From Clostridia bacterium (GTDB lineage: Bacteria > Bacillota > Clostridia > TANB77 > CAG-508): 64,000 bases of DNA. Where the stretch lies: assembly GCA_900759475.1 (NCBI GenBank), contig CAAEVK010000008.1:8789-72788 (forward strand), given 5' to 3'. This document shows, piece by piece, positions 28,008-37,918 of this stretch. Position numbers and translations under genes: made by a program. The number at the start of each line of letters is the position of its first letter. Within the stretch, counting starts at the first letter, position 1. Under the pieces are notes generated by a model, which was given only the letters and a program-made list of their open reading frames with translations, was not told the DNA's origin and did not search any database.

Positions 28008-28040
28008 AACAGGAGGAAGCTATATGAGCTTCCTCCTGTT
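28008..28040 (-). terminator. Terminator after the cysteine-rich small gene
   Basis: Perfect 14-base arms AACAGGAGGAAGCT / AGCTTCCTCCTGTT around a 5-base loop, 12 bases after the stop. The following T-run is weak. Confidence 0.6.
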
Positions 28041-28051
28041 CGTTCTTTGTA

Positions 28052-28306
28052 TTATTCAAAGCACAAGCATGGACAATCGTCTGGAACTTCTGTTGGCTGT
28101 AATAGTGACACATTTTCTGCCACCACCATTCCGGCATTTAAGGAACAAAGAAGTCTTACCTGCAAAAGATTTTGCAGTGTTTCTTTTTCCTCAATCTGAT
28201 GAAACGGACATTGCCTGCAATTTCTGATTCTGCCCTTCCGAACAACTCTTGTTTTTCCACCTTTTCCAGAACCAACTAGCACCACCATTTCAAACGAATT
28301 TGCCAT
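28052..28306 (-). CDS. Small cysteine-rich protein, foreign composition
   Basis: 84 residues, MANSFEMVVLVGSGKGGKTR to PDDCPCLCFE. Cysteines occur as RNCRQCPFH, RLLCSLNAG and DDCPCLCFE, possibly binding metal. The run VLVGSGKGGKT superficially resembles a P-loop but lacks other NTPase motifs. Codon use and GC are unlike the neighbours. An in-frame CGG (28238-28240, VV-CGG-KG) is read as Arg; a +1 shift there would replace the rest and stop after about 49 residues, losing the cysteine clusters. ATG 28306 follows AGGAGGG. It has its own promoter and terminator. Function unknown; it is one of four such isolated genes. Confidence 0.6.
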   Translation of the reverse strand: MANSFEMVVLVGSGKGGKTRVVRKGRIRNCRQCPFHQIEEKETLQNLLQVRLLCSLNAGMVVAENVSLLQPTEVPDDCPCLCFE

Positions 28307-28339
28307 GGTTTACCCTCCTTATTAGGATGTATTGTTGGT

Positions 28340-28368
28340 ATTATATATTAGTTGTCATAACAAGTCAA
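28340..28368 (-). promoter_or_regulatory. Promoter of the cysteine-rich small gene
   Basis: Minus strand TTGACT (28363-28368), 17-base spacer, TATAAT (28340-28345). It overlaps the 3' end of the upstream cysK-like gene. Confidence 0.65.
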
Positions 28369-29331
28369 GACTTTATAATTTTTTAATTTTATTTGGTTAG
28401 AAATAAATTTTTCTTCTTTTATAATTTTTTTTGATAAATCTGTTGATAAATATTTTTTATTATCATCTGCAAATACTGTAACCATTGGTTTACTAATTGT
28501 ATGATTTGCTAATATTGCTCCTATTAAATTAGCACCAGAAGAAATCCCTACTCCTAATCCTAATTCAGAAGCCAATTTCTTTGCCATATTAATAGCATCA
28601 TCATCATTGACTAAAATAATTTCGTCAATCGCATTTTTATCTACTAAGTCTGGAATAAAGTCATCCCCTATTCCTTCAATTTTATGTTGTGATAGTATTT
28701 TCCCTTGTGATAACATTGGCATTTTGTCTGGTTCAATTGCAATTATCTTTAATTGATTGTCTTTTTCTTTTAGCTTTTTACCAGTTCCCATTAATGTTCC
28801 ACCAGTACCAATCCCAGATAAAAATCCTCCTATTTTTTCTGGCACCTGTTGTAATATTTCTTCTGCTGTTGTTTCATAGTGTGCCTGAAAGTTATCTTGA
28901 TTTGCAAATTGGTTAGCTAAAAAACCCTGTTTTTCTTTTGCCAATTGTTTTGCCCTTTCTATGCATTGAATAAATCCACCTTGTTCTTTAGAAATTAAGA
29001 TAACATTTGCTCCATAACTTTTCATTAAATTAACTCTTTCCTTACTTACCCAGTTGGGCATAAAAATATAAACTGGATGATGATAATATTTTCCTAATGC
29101 TGCTAAAGCAATTCCCGTATTACCACTTGTTGCTTCTATAATTGGCATTTTTTCTTTTAGCGTGCCTCTTTTTTTGGCATTATTTATCATGTAATAAGCA
29201 ACTCTATCTTTTATACTACCTGTCAAATTATAATATTCCAATTTTGTATATATATATTTAAAAATACCTTTATATTCATAATCAATTCTTATCATAGGTG
29301 TATTTCCTATTATATTTCCTTTTTCAAACAT
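28348..29331 (-). CDS. Cysteine synthase-like PLP enzyme
   Basis: A 327-residue fold-type II PLP enzyme, probably O-acetylserine sulfhydrylase or a close relative. The Schiff-base lysine is in YYNLTGSIKDRVAYYMI near residue 42. The substrate loop reads IIEATSGNTGIALAALG and the phosphate-binding loop GIGTGGTLMGTGKKL. GVGISSGANLIGAILA closes the cofactor site. The tail of about 25 residues after DDNKKYLSTDL is normal for CysK. Related enzymes (CysM, cystathionine beta-synthase) cannot be excluded. It is downstream of ldh, beyond a terminator; its 3' end contains the promoter of the next small gene. Confidence 0.85.
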   Translation of the reverse strand: MFEKGNIIGNTPMIRIDYEYKGIFKYIYTKLEYYNLTGSIKDRVAYYMINNAKKRGTLKEKMPIIEATSGNTGIALAALGKYYHHPVYIFMPNWVSKERVNLMKSYGANVILISKEQGGFIQCIERAKQLAKEKQGFLANQFANQDNFQAHYETTAEEILQQVPEKIGGFLSGIGTGGTLMGTGKKLKEKDNQLKIIAIEPDKMPMLSQGKILSQHKIEGIGDDFIPDLVDKNAIDEIILVNDDDAINMAKKLASELGLGVGISSGANLIGAILANHTISKPMVTVFADDNKKYLSTDLSKKIIKEEKFISNQIKLKNYKVLTCYDN

Positions 29332-29474
29332 TTTTTCCTCCCTTGGAAATTACTGTATAATAATAAGATTGCAACAACAAAGACACAAGGTATAATGCCC
29401 TTACTCTTATCTTTTTCTAGCAACAAATCATTATCTTGAAAGCTTTGGAATTTTTTATTAGCTACTTTTCTTGC

Positions 29475-29514
29475 AAAACACGATAATATATTATATGCTA
29501 TATTATCGTGTTTT
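29475..29514 (-). terminator. Terminator after ldh
   Basis: Perfect 16-base arms AAAACACGATAATATA / TATATTATCGTGTTTT with an 8-base loop, 28 bases after the ldh stop. Confidence 0.8.
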
Positions 29515-29541
29515 TGTTAAAGTTGAAAATGTTTTTTTTAC

Positions 29542-30492
29542 TTATAAAGATTTTCGTATATGTTCCATATTTTCTGTTAATATTTTACAACTTTCATTTA
29601 ATTTTTTTTGATTTTCTTCTGATAACTTCAATTCTAATATTTCTCTTGCACCATTTCTATTTATAATAACAGGCATACCAATATAAATGTCTTCATGTCC
29701 ATATTCTCCATTTAAGTAAGCTGATACTGTTAATATTTCATTTGTATCGTTTAATATATTCTTAACAATTCTAGTTAATCCTAGTCCTATTCCATAATAT
29801 GTTGCTTTTTTTCTATTAATTATTTCATAAGCTGTATCTCTTACTTCTGTATAGATTTTGTCTAAATCAGCAATATTTTTTCCATTGTCTTTCATAATGT
29901 CTAACATATTTTTACATCCAACATAAGCATGTTCCCAAGCGACAAAAGAAGAATCTCCATGTTCTCCCATCACATAAGCATGAATGTTTTTGCTTGATAC
30001 ACTTAAATATTTACCTATTTGATATCTTAATCTTGAAGTATCTAATGCTGTACCAGAGCCAATTACTTTACTGGTTGGAAATTTTGAAACTTCTTGAACA
30101 ACCTTTGTCATAATATCTACTGGATTAGATGCTACTAAAAAGATTCCTTTAAATCCGCTTTCTACAATTTGTTCTGTAATTTCCTTCATTATTTTCGCAT
30201 TTACATCTGATAATTCTAGTCTTGTTTGTCCTGGCTTTTGGTTAATACCTGCTGTAATAACAACGATATCTGCATCTGTGCATTCACTATACTCTCCTGC
30301 TTTAATTATCATATGACTTGGAGAACATGGTAAACCATCTGACAAATCCATAGCCTCTCCTTCCGCTTTTTCTTTTAGTACATCAATTAATATTAATTCA
30401 TTTACACCAATACCTTGGTTAACAATTGAGTATGCCATACTCATTCCTACAAATCCTGTCCCTACTAAAACTACTTTCCTTTTTTCTATCAT
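29542..30492 (-). CDS. ldh: L-lactate dehydrogenase
   Basis: A 316-residue enzyme reducing pyruvate to L-lactate and regenerating NAD+. The NADH fold is KVVLVGTGFVGMSMAYSIV, with LIDV at the adenine-binding turn. The active-site loop carries KPGQTRLELSD (Gln for lactate rather than Arg for malate); SNPVDIMT, GTALDTSRLRYQIG and YVMGEHGDSSFVAWEHA hold the substrate Arg and catalytic His. ATG 30492 has AAGGAG 7 bases upstream. A small gene of unknown role lies 30 bases upstream. With pfkA and pyk in the window it completes a lactate fermentation route. Confidence 0.93.
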   Translation of the reverse strand: MIEKRKVVLVGTGFVGMSMAYSIVNQGIGVNELILIDVLKEKAEGEAMDLSDGLPCSPSHMIIKAGEYSECTDADIVVITAGINQKPGQTRLELSDVNAKIMKEITEQIVESGFKGIFLVASNPVDIMTKVVQEVSKFPTSKVIGSGTALDTSRLRYQIGKYLSVSSKNIHAYVMGEHGDSSFVAWEHAYVGCKNMLDIMKDNGKNIADLDKIYTEVRDTAYEIINRKKATYYGIGLGLTRIVKNILNDTNEILTVSAYLNGEYGHEDIYIGMPVIINRNGAREILELKLSEENQKKLNESCKILTENMEHIRKSL

Positions 30493-30522
30493 ATTCATTC
30501 TCCTTAAATACATTTTATTAAT

Positions 30523-30771
30523 TTATTTTTGTTTACACTCGTCTTCATTAAATTCTACTGTTAAATAAAATCCTACATCGCTTGCTTCTATTTGGATAAT
30601 TTTTCCTTCCTTTGATTTTAGTCTTTCTATTGGTGGAATATTTCCAGACATAGCTACTGCTGGTTCAATGGTATAATAATAACTTGATGGTAATTCTCCT
30701 TCTGATATTGAAACAGTATCTCCTTCTTTTACTAAATCTGGTCTTTCCATTTTAAATTTCATTGTTCTCAT
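30523..30771 (-). CDS. Small protein of unknown function upstream of ldh
   Basis: 82 residues, MRTMKFKMERPDLVKEGDTV to FNEDECKQK. It is acidic, mostly beta-strand in pattern (GKIIQIEASDVGFYLTVEF), without membrane segment or known motif. It is 30 bases upstream of ldh on the same strand, so the two are probably cotranscribed. The start could be the first ATG or the fourth codon. Codon use is native. I do not recognise the family. Confidence 0.6.
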   Translation of the reverse strand: MRTMKFKMERPDLVKEGDTVSISEGELPSSYYYTIEPAVAMSGNIPPIERLKSKEGKIIQIEASDVGFYLTVEFNEDECKQK

Positions 30772-30832
30772 AAAATCTATCTCCTTTTTTAGTAGTAATT
30801 CTTTCTATATTTTATAACTAGTTAATGCTGTT

Positions 30833-31804
30833 TTAATTCTCATATTTTATTTGTTGTTCTTCATTTAAATGGTATATTGACAATTCTTTTTTATTCTTTT
30901 CATTTTCTTTCATCCTAATTGCTGTAATTTGATTGTTTGTATATGTTTTATAATAATAAATTCCCTTGCTAGTATTAATACAACAAGAATAGGTAGTAAT
31001 ATCATATTTTTCCTCTGCTGTAATTGTTGTTCCTTGTACCATAGAAACAGAATCTAAAATATGAAAAAATTGTGTTACAGAACTTTTTTCATCTTCCTCG
31101 CAAACAGAATTTATTTTATTAAAAGTTGCTCTAATAAATCTTGAAGCGGGAGAATTGTCCCCTGGAAGTCCAATTGCTCCCATTCCTGCTCCATAACATT
31201 CTAAATAAGACTTTGTAAATCTATCTTTTTCATTACGTGGAGACAAATTTAAATAATTATTAATATTTGTTAAATGGTACTCAAATGGTGGATTATTTGT
31301 AAGTACTCCAAATGGATTATCATAAACCTTGAGACCATGTTTCATTTGTTCTATTACAATTGATTCTTTTTCATCACTAATCATCCAATGTAAATCTGTT
31401 ACTGGTATTTTATCTGCAAATGGTATATTGGTAATATTTAAATTAGAAATCTCTTCTCTAACTTTTGCTACTGTACTATATTGTCCTAAAAAATATGGGA
31501 TTAGTTCATAAGAAGTTAAATTTAATGCCTCTTGTCTTTCATTAAAGAAATGAGCATTTTTTGGAAAATATAGTCCTGCCATTGATAGCCCTTTTTCGTT
31601 AGTAGCTTCTGCATATAAAGGATAGTTTTCTATTACTGTAGCCATCCCAATTATTGCATATTGTGTATTCATTGTAGTTTTATTTTTTAATTGAAATTGA
31701 TAATTTCTTGGAGTAATAACAACACTTTCATTAAAACGATAATCTAAATCTAAATTTCTACCAAAGTAATGATTTTTTGTTTTTAAAGTAATACATGTAC
31801 ACAT
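30833..31804 (-). CDS. Linear amide C-N hydrolase, choloylglycine (bile salt) hydrolase / penicillin V acylase family
   Basis: 323 residues. The N-terminal nucleophile cysteine is residue 2 (MCTCITLKTKNHYFGRNLDL), exposed after Met removal, followed by the conserved GRNLDLD. Further family residues: ATNEKGLSMAGLYFP, VLTNNPPFEYHLTNINNYLN (Asn), and GDNSPASRFIRATFNK, close to the SRFVRATF of bile salt hydrolases. It lacks a signal peptide, as most such enzymes do. It would release glycine or taurine from conjugated bile salts, or cleave penicillin V or acyl-homoserine-type amides. The RFIRATF motif favours a bile salt hydrolase, but this is an inference from a few residues. Confidence 0.85.
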   Translation of the reverse strand: MCTCITLKTKNHYFGRNLDLDYRFNESVVITPRNYQFQLKNKTTMNTQYAIIGMATVIENYPLYAEATNEKGLSMAGLYFPKNAHFFNERQEALNLTSYELIPYFLGQYSTVAKVREEISNLNITNIPFADKIPVTDLHWMISDEKESIVIEQMKHGLKVYDNPFGVLTNNPPFEYHLTNINNYLNLSPRNEKDRFTKSYLECYGAGMGAIGLPGDNSPASRFIRATFNKINSVCEEDEKSSVTQFFHILDSVSMVQGTTITAEEKYDITTYSCCINTSKGIYYYKTYTNNQITAIRMKENEKNKKELSIYHLNEEQQIKYEN

Positions 31805-31867
31805 AGGTTATCTTCCTTTCTTTTATACTACATCCTAATAAATAAAAAATACCATCCTCTTTTAATT

Positions 31868-34800
31868 TTATTCTGCTCTTAATGCCATTACAGGGTCTTC
31901 CTTTGCAGCTTTTTTAGATGGAATAATTCCACCTATTATAGTCAAACATGTACTAAGTATAATTAAAATAATGGCTGACATTGTTGGAAGTGAAGCATTA
32001 ATATTTGTTTGCCCAGCAATAGAATGAATAATTTGATTAATTGGAATCAATAGTAATAATGTAATTCCTATTCCAATTAATCCTGCAAACAAACCAATAA
32101 TAAAAGTTTCTGCATTAAACACTTGTGCAATATTATGTTTTGATGCACCAATTGCTCTTAAAATACCAATTTCTTTCTTACGTTCTAATACACTAATATA
32201 AGTAATAACTCCTATCATAATAGAAGAAACAATTAGTGATATAGCAACAAAAGCAATTAGTACATAGCTTACAACATCCACAATAGTGGTTACAGAACTC
32301 ATTAAAGTTCCTACAAAATCTGTATAGGAGATAACTTTATCTTCATTTCCCTCTTCCTTCATTTTTGCATTGTAAGTATCTAATATTTTTAAAATATTCT
32401 CATTTCCTTCAAAATCTTTTGGATAAATATTAATACTATTTGGCTTGTCAAAACTTGCATAGCCTAATTTTTTTAAATTATTTTCATAAGAACTTTGCTC
32501 TTTTGTCATTAAAGATGTAAATAACTCTGCCATTTCTTCTGCATTCATTTTCATTTTAATAGCACTTGCAAAAATTTCTGCATCAAAGCTAAATGCATTT
32601 ACCATAGAATTGCTTAATTTACTAATGCTGTCTGTTAGTTCTTTTTGCAAGGCTTTGTTCATTGAATTCATTGCAGTTTTCATATAGCTTTCTATTATTT
32701 TAGAAATTTGTTGATCTAAATTTTGTGATTTTACAATTTTTAATATACTGTCAGAAATTACTTGATTAGCTTCTTCGGATTTTAAATAATCCATTACATA
32801 TTGTTCAAATTTGGTTGGTTCTAGCAAATTATTTTCTTTTGCATATTCTTCATATCCTTTTAAAACGCTTATCATTGTTTGCTGTATTTGTTCTTGTGTA
32901 ATTGTATAATCTCCATTTTCTTTTATAATTTCTTCAATTTCTTTTTTTATAATTTCACTTGCTTCTTTAGATTGTAAATATTCTGATAAATGTTTACTAA
33001 TTTTGTTTAAATCTGCTTCTGGATGATTCGTAGCATATATTTCATATCCTTTTAATAAATCTTTTACTAATGTTTGTATATCATCACTAGACATTGAAAA
33101 ATTTAGTTGACTAATTACACTATTTAAGTCAAGAGGAGGCAATGAAACTTTATCCATAATATTATTGATATTGCTAAAATCTACTTTTATTTTTGATTGA
33201 TCTATTTTAAATGCAGATTTTATTGCATTTGTATCAACTTCAAATAATGAATTCATATCAAAAGAATTATTATTTTCTGTGTCATCAAAACTTTTCCCTG
33301 TAAAAACATCAACATTTGGTTGTTCAAGTTGCGATTTTACAATTTCACTATTAGCTGATTTTTCTATAATGTGTTCTGTTAAAGAAGAAGGATAATAAAT
33401 TCCAGAAGATAGCATCATGACATTTCCTCCTTCTTTTGGTTGGACAATTCCTACTATTTTTAATTCTTCTCCATTTTCTACTATCTTTTTCATATATTCT
33501 GTATTTTCTGATTTGTCACGCCAAATTTTATATTCTTGGTCATATTCATAATAATCTGTACTACTAATTAACTTAAATGTTTTGTTCATAATATCATTAT
33601 AAGAATACGAACCACTTGTTTCAGGAATTTCTACTGTTTCTTCTTCAATAAATTGGTTAATCATATTGTCTAGTTCTTCAAAATTTCTTAAGCCCAAGGT
33701 ATATAGCATAAAATCACTAATATTACCATTAGGAGTTAATACTAAAACGCACTCATTATAATTGGTAGGCCATTTACCAGTTTTTACATCATATTGGTTT
33801 TTAAATAAATCTACATTATTTGGCATTTGAAAAAATACATCTGTACTCATCATACTTGACATCATACTATTTGAAGTAACTGTTGAACCTATTCCCAAGT
33901 TTGAAAAAGCTAAATTTGGATTTAACTGTCTTAAATTTTCTACATTAGAGCTATAAATTTGTGGTATAACATAATAACTATATTCAATCGCTTTAGCATA
34001 TTGTTTTATATTAGATTCGTCGCTCTCTAAATATTTCTTTAGAGATACTAAATCATTTGAACCTATTGTTGAAAACATATTGGTAAGCATCTTTGTAACA
34101 TGAATATTTTCTTTTGATTCTTCTTCATTTAAATTAGTAGTATTGTTTAGCAACATAGATGAAAAGTCAAATCCAGTACTTTGAATTTGCAATGGATATT
34201 CTGATAAAGTATCTTCTTCTACTGATTTTATATAATTATTTACACCATTTGATAAAGATAAAATTAATGCTATTCCAATAATACCAATAGAACCCGCAAA
34301 TGCTGTTAATATAGTTCTTCCTTTTTTTGTTTTTAAATTGTTAAAACTCAAAAATAATGATGTTAATAGTGACATTGATGTTTTTCCCATATTTTTATGT
34401 TCTGGGATATTGTCATCTTCTTGAATAATATATGGATTTGAATCGGAACGAATTTTACCATCTCTTAAATTTACTATACGAGTAGCATACTTTTCTGCTA
34501 ACTCTGGATTATGTGTTACCATTACAACTAATCGGTCTTTGGCAACTTCTTTTAATAATTCCATTACTTGTATACTTGTTTCACTATCTAACGCACCTGT
34601 TGGCTCATCAGCCAATACTATATCTGGATTATTTACCAATGCTCTTGCAATAGCAACTCTTTGCATTTGACCACCAGATAGTTGATTTGGCTTTTTATGA
34701 ATTTGTTCAGCTAATCCAACCGTTTCTAATGCTTTTATTGCTCTTTTCCTTGTTTCACTTTTAGAAACTCCTGAAATGGTTAACGCTAATTCAACATTGG

Positions 34801-35104
34801 CTAAAATTGTTTGGTGTGGAATTAAATTATAACTTTGGAATACAAAACCAATTGTATGATTTCTATAAGAATCCCAGTCTCTATCCTTATATTTTTTAGT
34901 GGAAATTTTATTAATAATTAAATTTCCACTATCATATCTGTCTAATCCTCCAATAATATTTAACAATGTAGTTTTTCCAGAACCACTAGGTCCTAGAATA
35001 GCTACAAATTCATTATCTCTTAAATTTAGGCTAACATCATCTAGTGCTTTTTGTATTAAATCTCCTGTTTTATATTCTTTAAAAACATTTTTAATTTGTA
35101 ACAT
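31868..35104 (-). CDS. MacB-like ABC transporter, ATPase-permease fusion with large extracellular domain
   Basis: 1078 residues. Residues 1-225 are the ATPase: GPSGSGKTTLLNIIGGLDRY, LSGGQMQRVAIARALVNNPD, IVLADEPTGALDSETS and VMVTHNPELAEKY. A membrane segment follows at about 255-275 (TAFAGSIGIIGIALILSLSN). A very long outer region of about 600 residues includes helical coiled-coil-like stretches (residues ~650-830). The C-terminus has three membrane segments and an FtsX domain (YISVLERKKEIGILRAIGAS). Such type VII ABC proteins act as mechanotransmitters or export peptides and antibiotics rather than import. It stands alone; the cargo is unknown. Confidence 0.85.
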   Translation of the reverse strand: MLQIKNVFKEYKTGDLIQKALDDVSLNLRDNEFVAILGPSGSGKTTLLNIIGGLDRYDSGNLIINKISTKKYKDRDWDSYRNHTIGFVFQSYNLIPHQTILANVELALTISGVSKSETRKRAIKALETVGLAEQIHKKPNQLSGGQMQRVAIARALVNNPDIVLADEPTGALDSETSIQVMELLKEVAKDRLVVMVTHNPELAEKYATRIVNLRDGKIRSDSNPYIIQEDDNIPEHKNMGKTSMSLLTSLFLSFNNLKTKKGRTILTAFAGSIGIIGIALILSLSNGVNNYIKSVEEDTLSEYPLQIQSTGFDFSSMLLNNTTNLNEEESKENIHVTKMLTNMFSTIGSNDLVSLKKYLESDESNIKQYAKAIEYSYYVIPQIYSSNVENLRQLNPNLAFSNLGIGSTVTSNSMMSSMMSTDVFFQMPNNVDLFKNQYDVKTGKWPTNYNECVLVLTPNGNISDFMLYTLGLRNFEELDNMINQFIEEETVEIPETSGSYSYNDIMNKTFKLISSTDYYEYDQEYKIWRDKSENTEYMKKIVENGEELKIVGIVQPKEGGNVMMLSSGIYYPSSLTEHIIEKSANSEIVKSQLEQPNVDVFTGKSFDDTENNNSFDMNSLFEVDTNAIKSAFKIDQSKIKVDFSNINNIMDKVSLPPLDLNSVISQLNFSMSSDDIQTLVKDLLKGYEIYATNHPEADLNKISKHLSEYLQSKEASEIIKKEIEEIIKENGDYTITQEQIQQTMISVLKGYEEYAKENNLLEPTKFEQYVMDYLKSEEANQVISDSILKIVKSQNLDQQISKIIESYMKTAMNSMNKALQKELTDSISKLSNSMVNAFSFDAEIFASAIKMKMNAEEMAELFTSLMTKEQSSYENNLKKLGYASFDKPNSINIYPKDFEGNENILKILDTYNAKMKEEGNEDKVISYTDFVGTLMSSVTTIVDVVSYVLIAFVAISLIVSSIMIGVITYISVLERKKEIGILRAIGASKHNIAQVFNAETFIIGLFAGLIGIGITLLLLIPINQIIHSIAGQTNINASLPTMSAIILIILSTCLTIIGGIIPSKKAAKEDPVMALRAE

Positions 35105-35151
35105 TTGTTGTTTGTCTCCTATTCTTTCCTATTCTCATTATTATTTTTAAA

Positions 35152-36915
35152 TTACAATGTATTTTCTATATAATAGACATCGCATGCATTTAACCTTTGC
35201 AAATATGTTGTTTGGTTAAAGTTGGTCGCTTTTTGAATAACTTGTATAATTTCTTCATTTTCCTGTCCATCATTAATAAATACTAAAACTCCATCAGAAA
35301 TGTCTTTATCTAATAATATTTTTTTTATATTTTCTTCATTACACTCCATGTCCTTTGCTATATATGATTCTGTTATATTAGCAAACAATAATATATCATC
35401 CAAAAATCTGTTATGACTAGAATTAAATACATATAATGCTGGTGTATTTGGATTGTTTTTTATAGTTTCAACAATTTCTTTTTTGTTAGAGTATAGTACC
35501 TCTGGCTCTATTTTAAAATTTTTCATATATAATAATATATTATCTATTGGTTCATCACTAGCTTTAGAAAAAATTTCTATTGGTATATTTAATTCATTTT
35601 TTAATCTTTCTACAATTTCTTGTTTACTAGAATAGTAAACTTCCTGTTCTGTTCTAAAATCTTTGCCAAGTGCTAAATCAATAACATAGTTTGAAATAGG
35701 TATCATAACAAAAAATAATACTATTATTCCAATCATTATCTTCCTTTTAGTTTTTTTTGTAGTAATATTTTTTAATAATACCATTACTCCATATAAAACA
35801 AGTATAAATATTAAACTACATATAGGCAACATGTATCTTAATTCTATCCAAGGTGCAGAAATAGCTACTAGTATAAAATAACCAAGCGTTGGAAAAATGA
35901 AGTATGGAAGATATTTATTTTTTGTTTCTATTAGTTTAATTTTTTTAGCTTTTTTATATATAATAACCACAAATAAGAAAATTAAAAGTATAAACAATAT
36001 ATTATGAAAAGTGTAAATATTAATGATAAATATATATTGACATATTCTTTTAAAAAATTCTGGAATATTTATTAAGTTATTTAACACACCTTGCCCTCTG
36101 TATCCAAAAAACATATGTTGTATAGAATATGGAAATATTAAAAGAGAAATTGCACCAGCCAATAGCATTGTTATGATATATTTGCCTAATAATTTATATT
36201 GTTTTTCTTTTATATATTTTACAACAAACATAAAAAACATGGTTACTAAATAAAATAAATAATAATAATGTGTTAATGATCCAACCAAGGCAGAAAGTCC
36301 TATTAATACCAATAGTTTATTGTTGTTTTCTTTTTGCTCTAGTAATTTTAAATGTAAATATGTTGTAATAATTATGTTTAAGGTTGAAAACGCGTACATT
36401 CTAATATAAATAGCATTATTAATAGATGCTAATGAAATATTTGCAATAAGAGTAAGCATTGCTGTTTTTTCTTTATATTTAGCTGTTCCATACAATAGTT
36501 TTTTTATTATTAAATATGTAAATATTGTTATAAATACATAAAGAATTATATTCACAATTATACCAGACCATTTGGAATAATGGTTTAAGTGGAATCCCAT
36601 TGAAACTCTTAGAAGCAAATAATATAGTGGCGGATGTACATCATTCTTTTGATTTTCATATACTGGTAAGAAATTATTTCTTTCATTTTCGCTTATGCTT
36701 AAATAATCTTCATAATACCCTTTATTATGCCAAGTATTATAAAAGTCTTTATTAGCTTGTATTTCAACTTGATGGTAGTTTGCTAATCCAAGAGAATAGG
36801 CTTCATCCATATGTAAATATGATTTATTTATTCCAGCTACTATAAATATAATAGTCTGGATTATTACAATCATTGCCACCATAATTCGTTCTTTATTTTT
36901 ATCATTTAATTTCAC
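35152..36915 (-). CDS. GT-C-type membrane glycosyltransferase (GT39/ArnT-like)
   Basis: 587 residues with about eleven membrane segments. The first outer loop carries SYLHMDEAYSLGLANYHQ, an acidic motif at the position of the GT-C catalytic Asp. DVHPPLYYLLLRVSMG follows, as in PMT/ArnT-like and eukaryote-like dolichyl-phosphate sugar transferases. The C-terminal ~170 residues form an extracellular domain starting DLALGKDFRTEQEVYY. It would use a polyprenyl-phosphate sugar, perhaps made by a GT2 like the one at 54.9 kb, to glycosylate an exported acceptor. It overlaps no neighbour; the YwaF-type gene is 24 bases upstream and probably cotranscribed. Confidence 0.78.
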   Translation of the reverse strand: MKLNDKNKERIMVAMIVIIQTIIFIVAGINKSYLHMDEAYSLGLANYHQVEIQANKDFYNTWHNKGYYEDYLSISENERNNFLPVYENQKNDVHPPLYYLLLRVSMGFHLNHYSKWSGIIVNIILYVFITIFTYLIIKKLLYGTAKYKEKTAMLTLIANISLASINNAIYIRMYAFSTLNIIITTYLHLKLLEQKENNNKLLVLIGLSALVGSLTHYYYLFYLVTMFFMFVVKYIKEKQYKLLGKYIITMLLAGAISLLIFPYSIQHMFFGYRGQGVLNNLINIPEFFKRICQYIFIINIYTFHNILFILLIFLFVVIIYKKAKKIKLIETKNKYLPYFIFPTLGYFILVAISAPWIELRYMLPICSLIFILVLYGVMVLLKNITTKKTKRKIMIGIIVLFFVMIPISNYVIDLALGKDFRTEQEVYYSSKQEIVERLKNELNIPIEIFSKASDEPIDNILLYMKNFKIEPEVLYSNKKEIVETIKNNPNTPALYVFNSSHNRFLDDILLFANITESYIAKDMECNEENIKKILLDKDISDGVLVFINDGQENEEIIQVIQKATNFNQTTYLQRLNACDVYYIENTL

Positions 36916-36939
36916 ATTAGCCTCCTCATTTGAGCTGTT

Positions 36940-37704
36940 TTAATGACATTCTTTTAGCTTTCTACTTTGTTCTAAATACTCTATTTTATTAATAATGCCA
37001 TAGGAAAGGTAAAATGGTATTGTCATTTGTGCTACTACCATAATAAAACTATATAAAGCCCCTCCCTTTGTTATTTTATATAGTATTTCAATTGGAGTCC
37101 CTGGAAAGTTATTTGATATAAACATTAAATTTCCATTAAAGAGTTTATTAATGATTAAGGCTATTATACTCATTATTCCTATTAAACTCGCAAAATACTT
37201 TATATCCCCCTTTTTTAATTCGACATATTTTGTTTTGTTTACTAAAATTCCTAAATATATCATTAAACCATGAAACAAAAAACTGTGAATACTCAAAGCA
37301 TGTAAGGCAGGATATATTGGTAATGAAGTAGATGGATATATAATAAATATAATTCCCCCTATTGTTGCACCACTTGCTAAAGACACATCTCCTATTTTCT
37401 TTAAAACTCCCTTTCCAAACGAACTACATAATCCCGCATATATTAGCATACTGCAATAATATAAAGGCATATATGTATTAACTGCATAAACTGAATTTTG
37501 CATTATATTAAAAATAATTTTGAATATTTCTAATATGCAAATAATTATTGTTATATTTTTAATTATTTTATGCACTTTTTCTTTACTAAGATTTCTTGTA
37601 TATTTTAATGCAATACAAATACTAATAACAGTAATTCCAAGTAATATAAAATGGCCTGATGTAAATATTCCACATGGTTCATAATCTCCTACATTAGAAA
37701 ACAT
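36940..37704 (-). CDS. YwaF/TMEM164-type integral membrane protein
   Basis: 254 residues with six or seven membrane segments. The pattern CGIFTSGHFILLGITVISIC at the start, MPLYYCSMLIYAGLCSSFG in the middle and HALSIHSFLFHGLMIYLGIL later matches the TIGR02206/YwaF family of bacterial membrane proteins, related to TMEM164. The conserved His, Leu-Pro-Leu-Tyr-type (MPLYYC) and H-x-F-x-F-H residues are present. Human TMEM164 is an acyltransferase acting on ether lipids; whether the bacterial protein has such activity is not known. It directly precedes the GT-C glycosyltransferase. Confidence 0.7.
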   Translation of the reverse strand: MFSNVGDYEPCGIFTSGHFILLGITVISICIALKYTRNLSKEKVHKIIKNITIIICILEIFKIIFNIMQNSVYAVNTYMPLYYCSMLIYAGLCSSFGKGVLKKIGDVSLASGATIGGIIFIIYPSTSLPIYPALHALSIHSFLFHGLMIYLGILVNKTKYVELKKGDIKYFASLIGIMSIIALIINKLFNGNLMFISNNFPGTPIEILYKITKGGALYSFIMVVAQMTIPFYLSYGIINKIEYLEQSRKLKECH

Positions 37705-37918
37705 TACTTCCTCTTCTTTCTATTTAACTTATGAATATTATTACAATAATATTTTACTTATTTTTATATCATAAATCACTTAATAAATTTTTCTATTTAG
37801 AATATTATTCATCATACTATAAAAGCAGACAATTTTCAATAAATTATCTACTTTTAGTTTTAGAATCTTTTTAATGAAACTTAATCTTGTTGTATAGAAA
37901 AGTAATAATATTCACAAC

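Noticed and set aside
28250..28300. P-loop NTPase in the small cysteine-rich gene
   Set aside because: VLVGSGKGGKT resembles a Walker A motif, but the protein is only 84 residues and has no Walker B or other NTPase motif.
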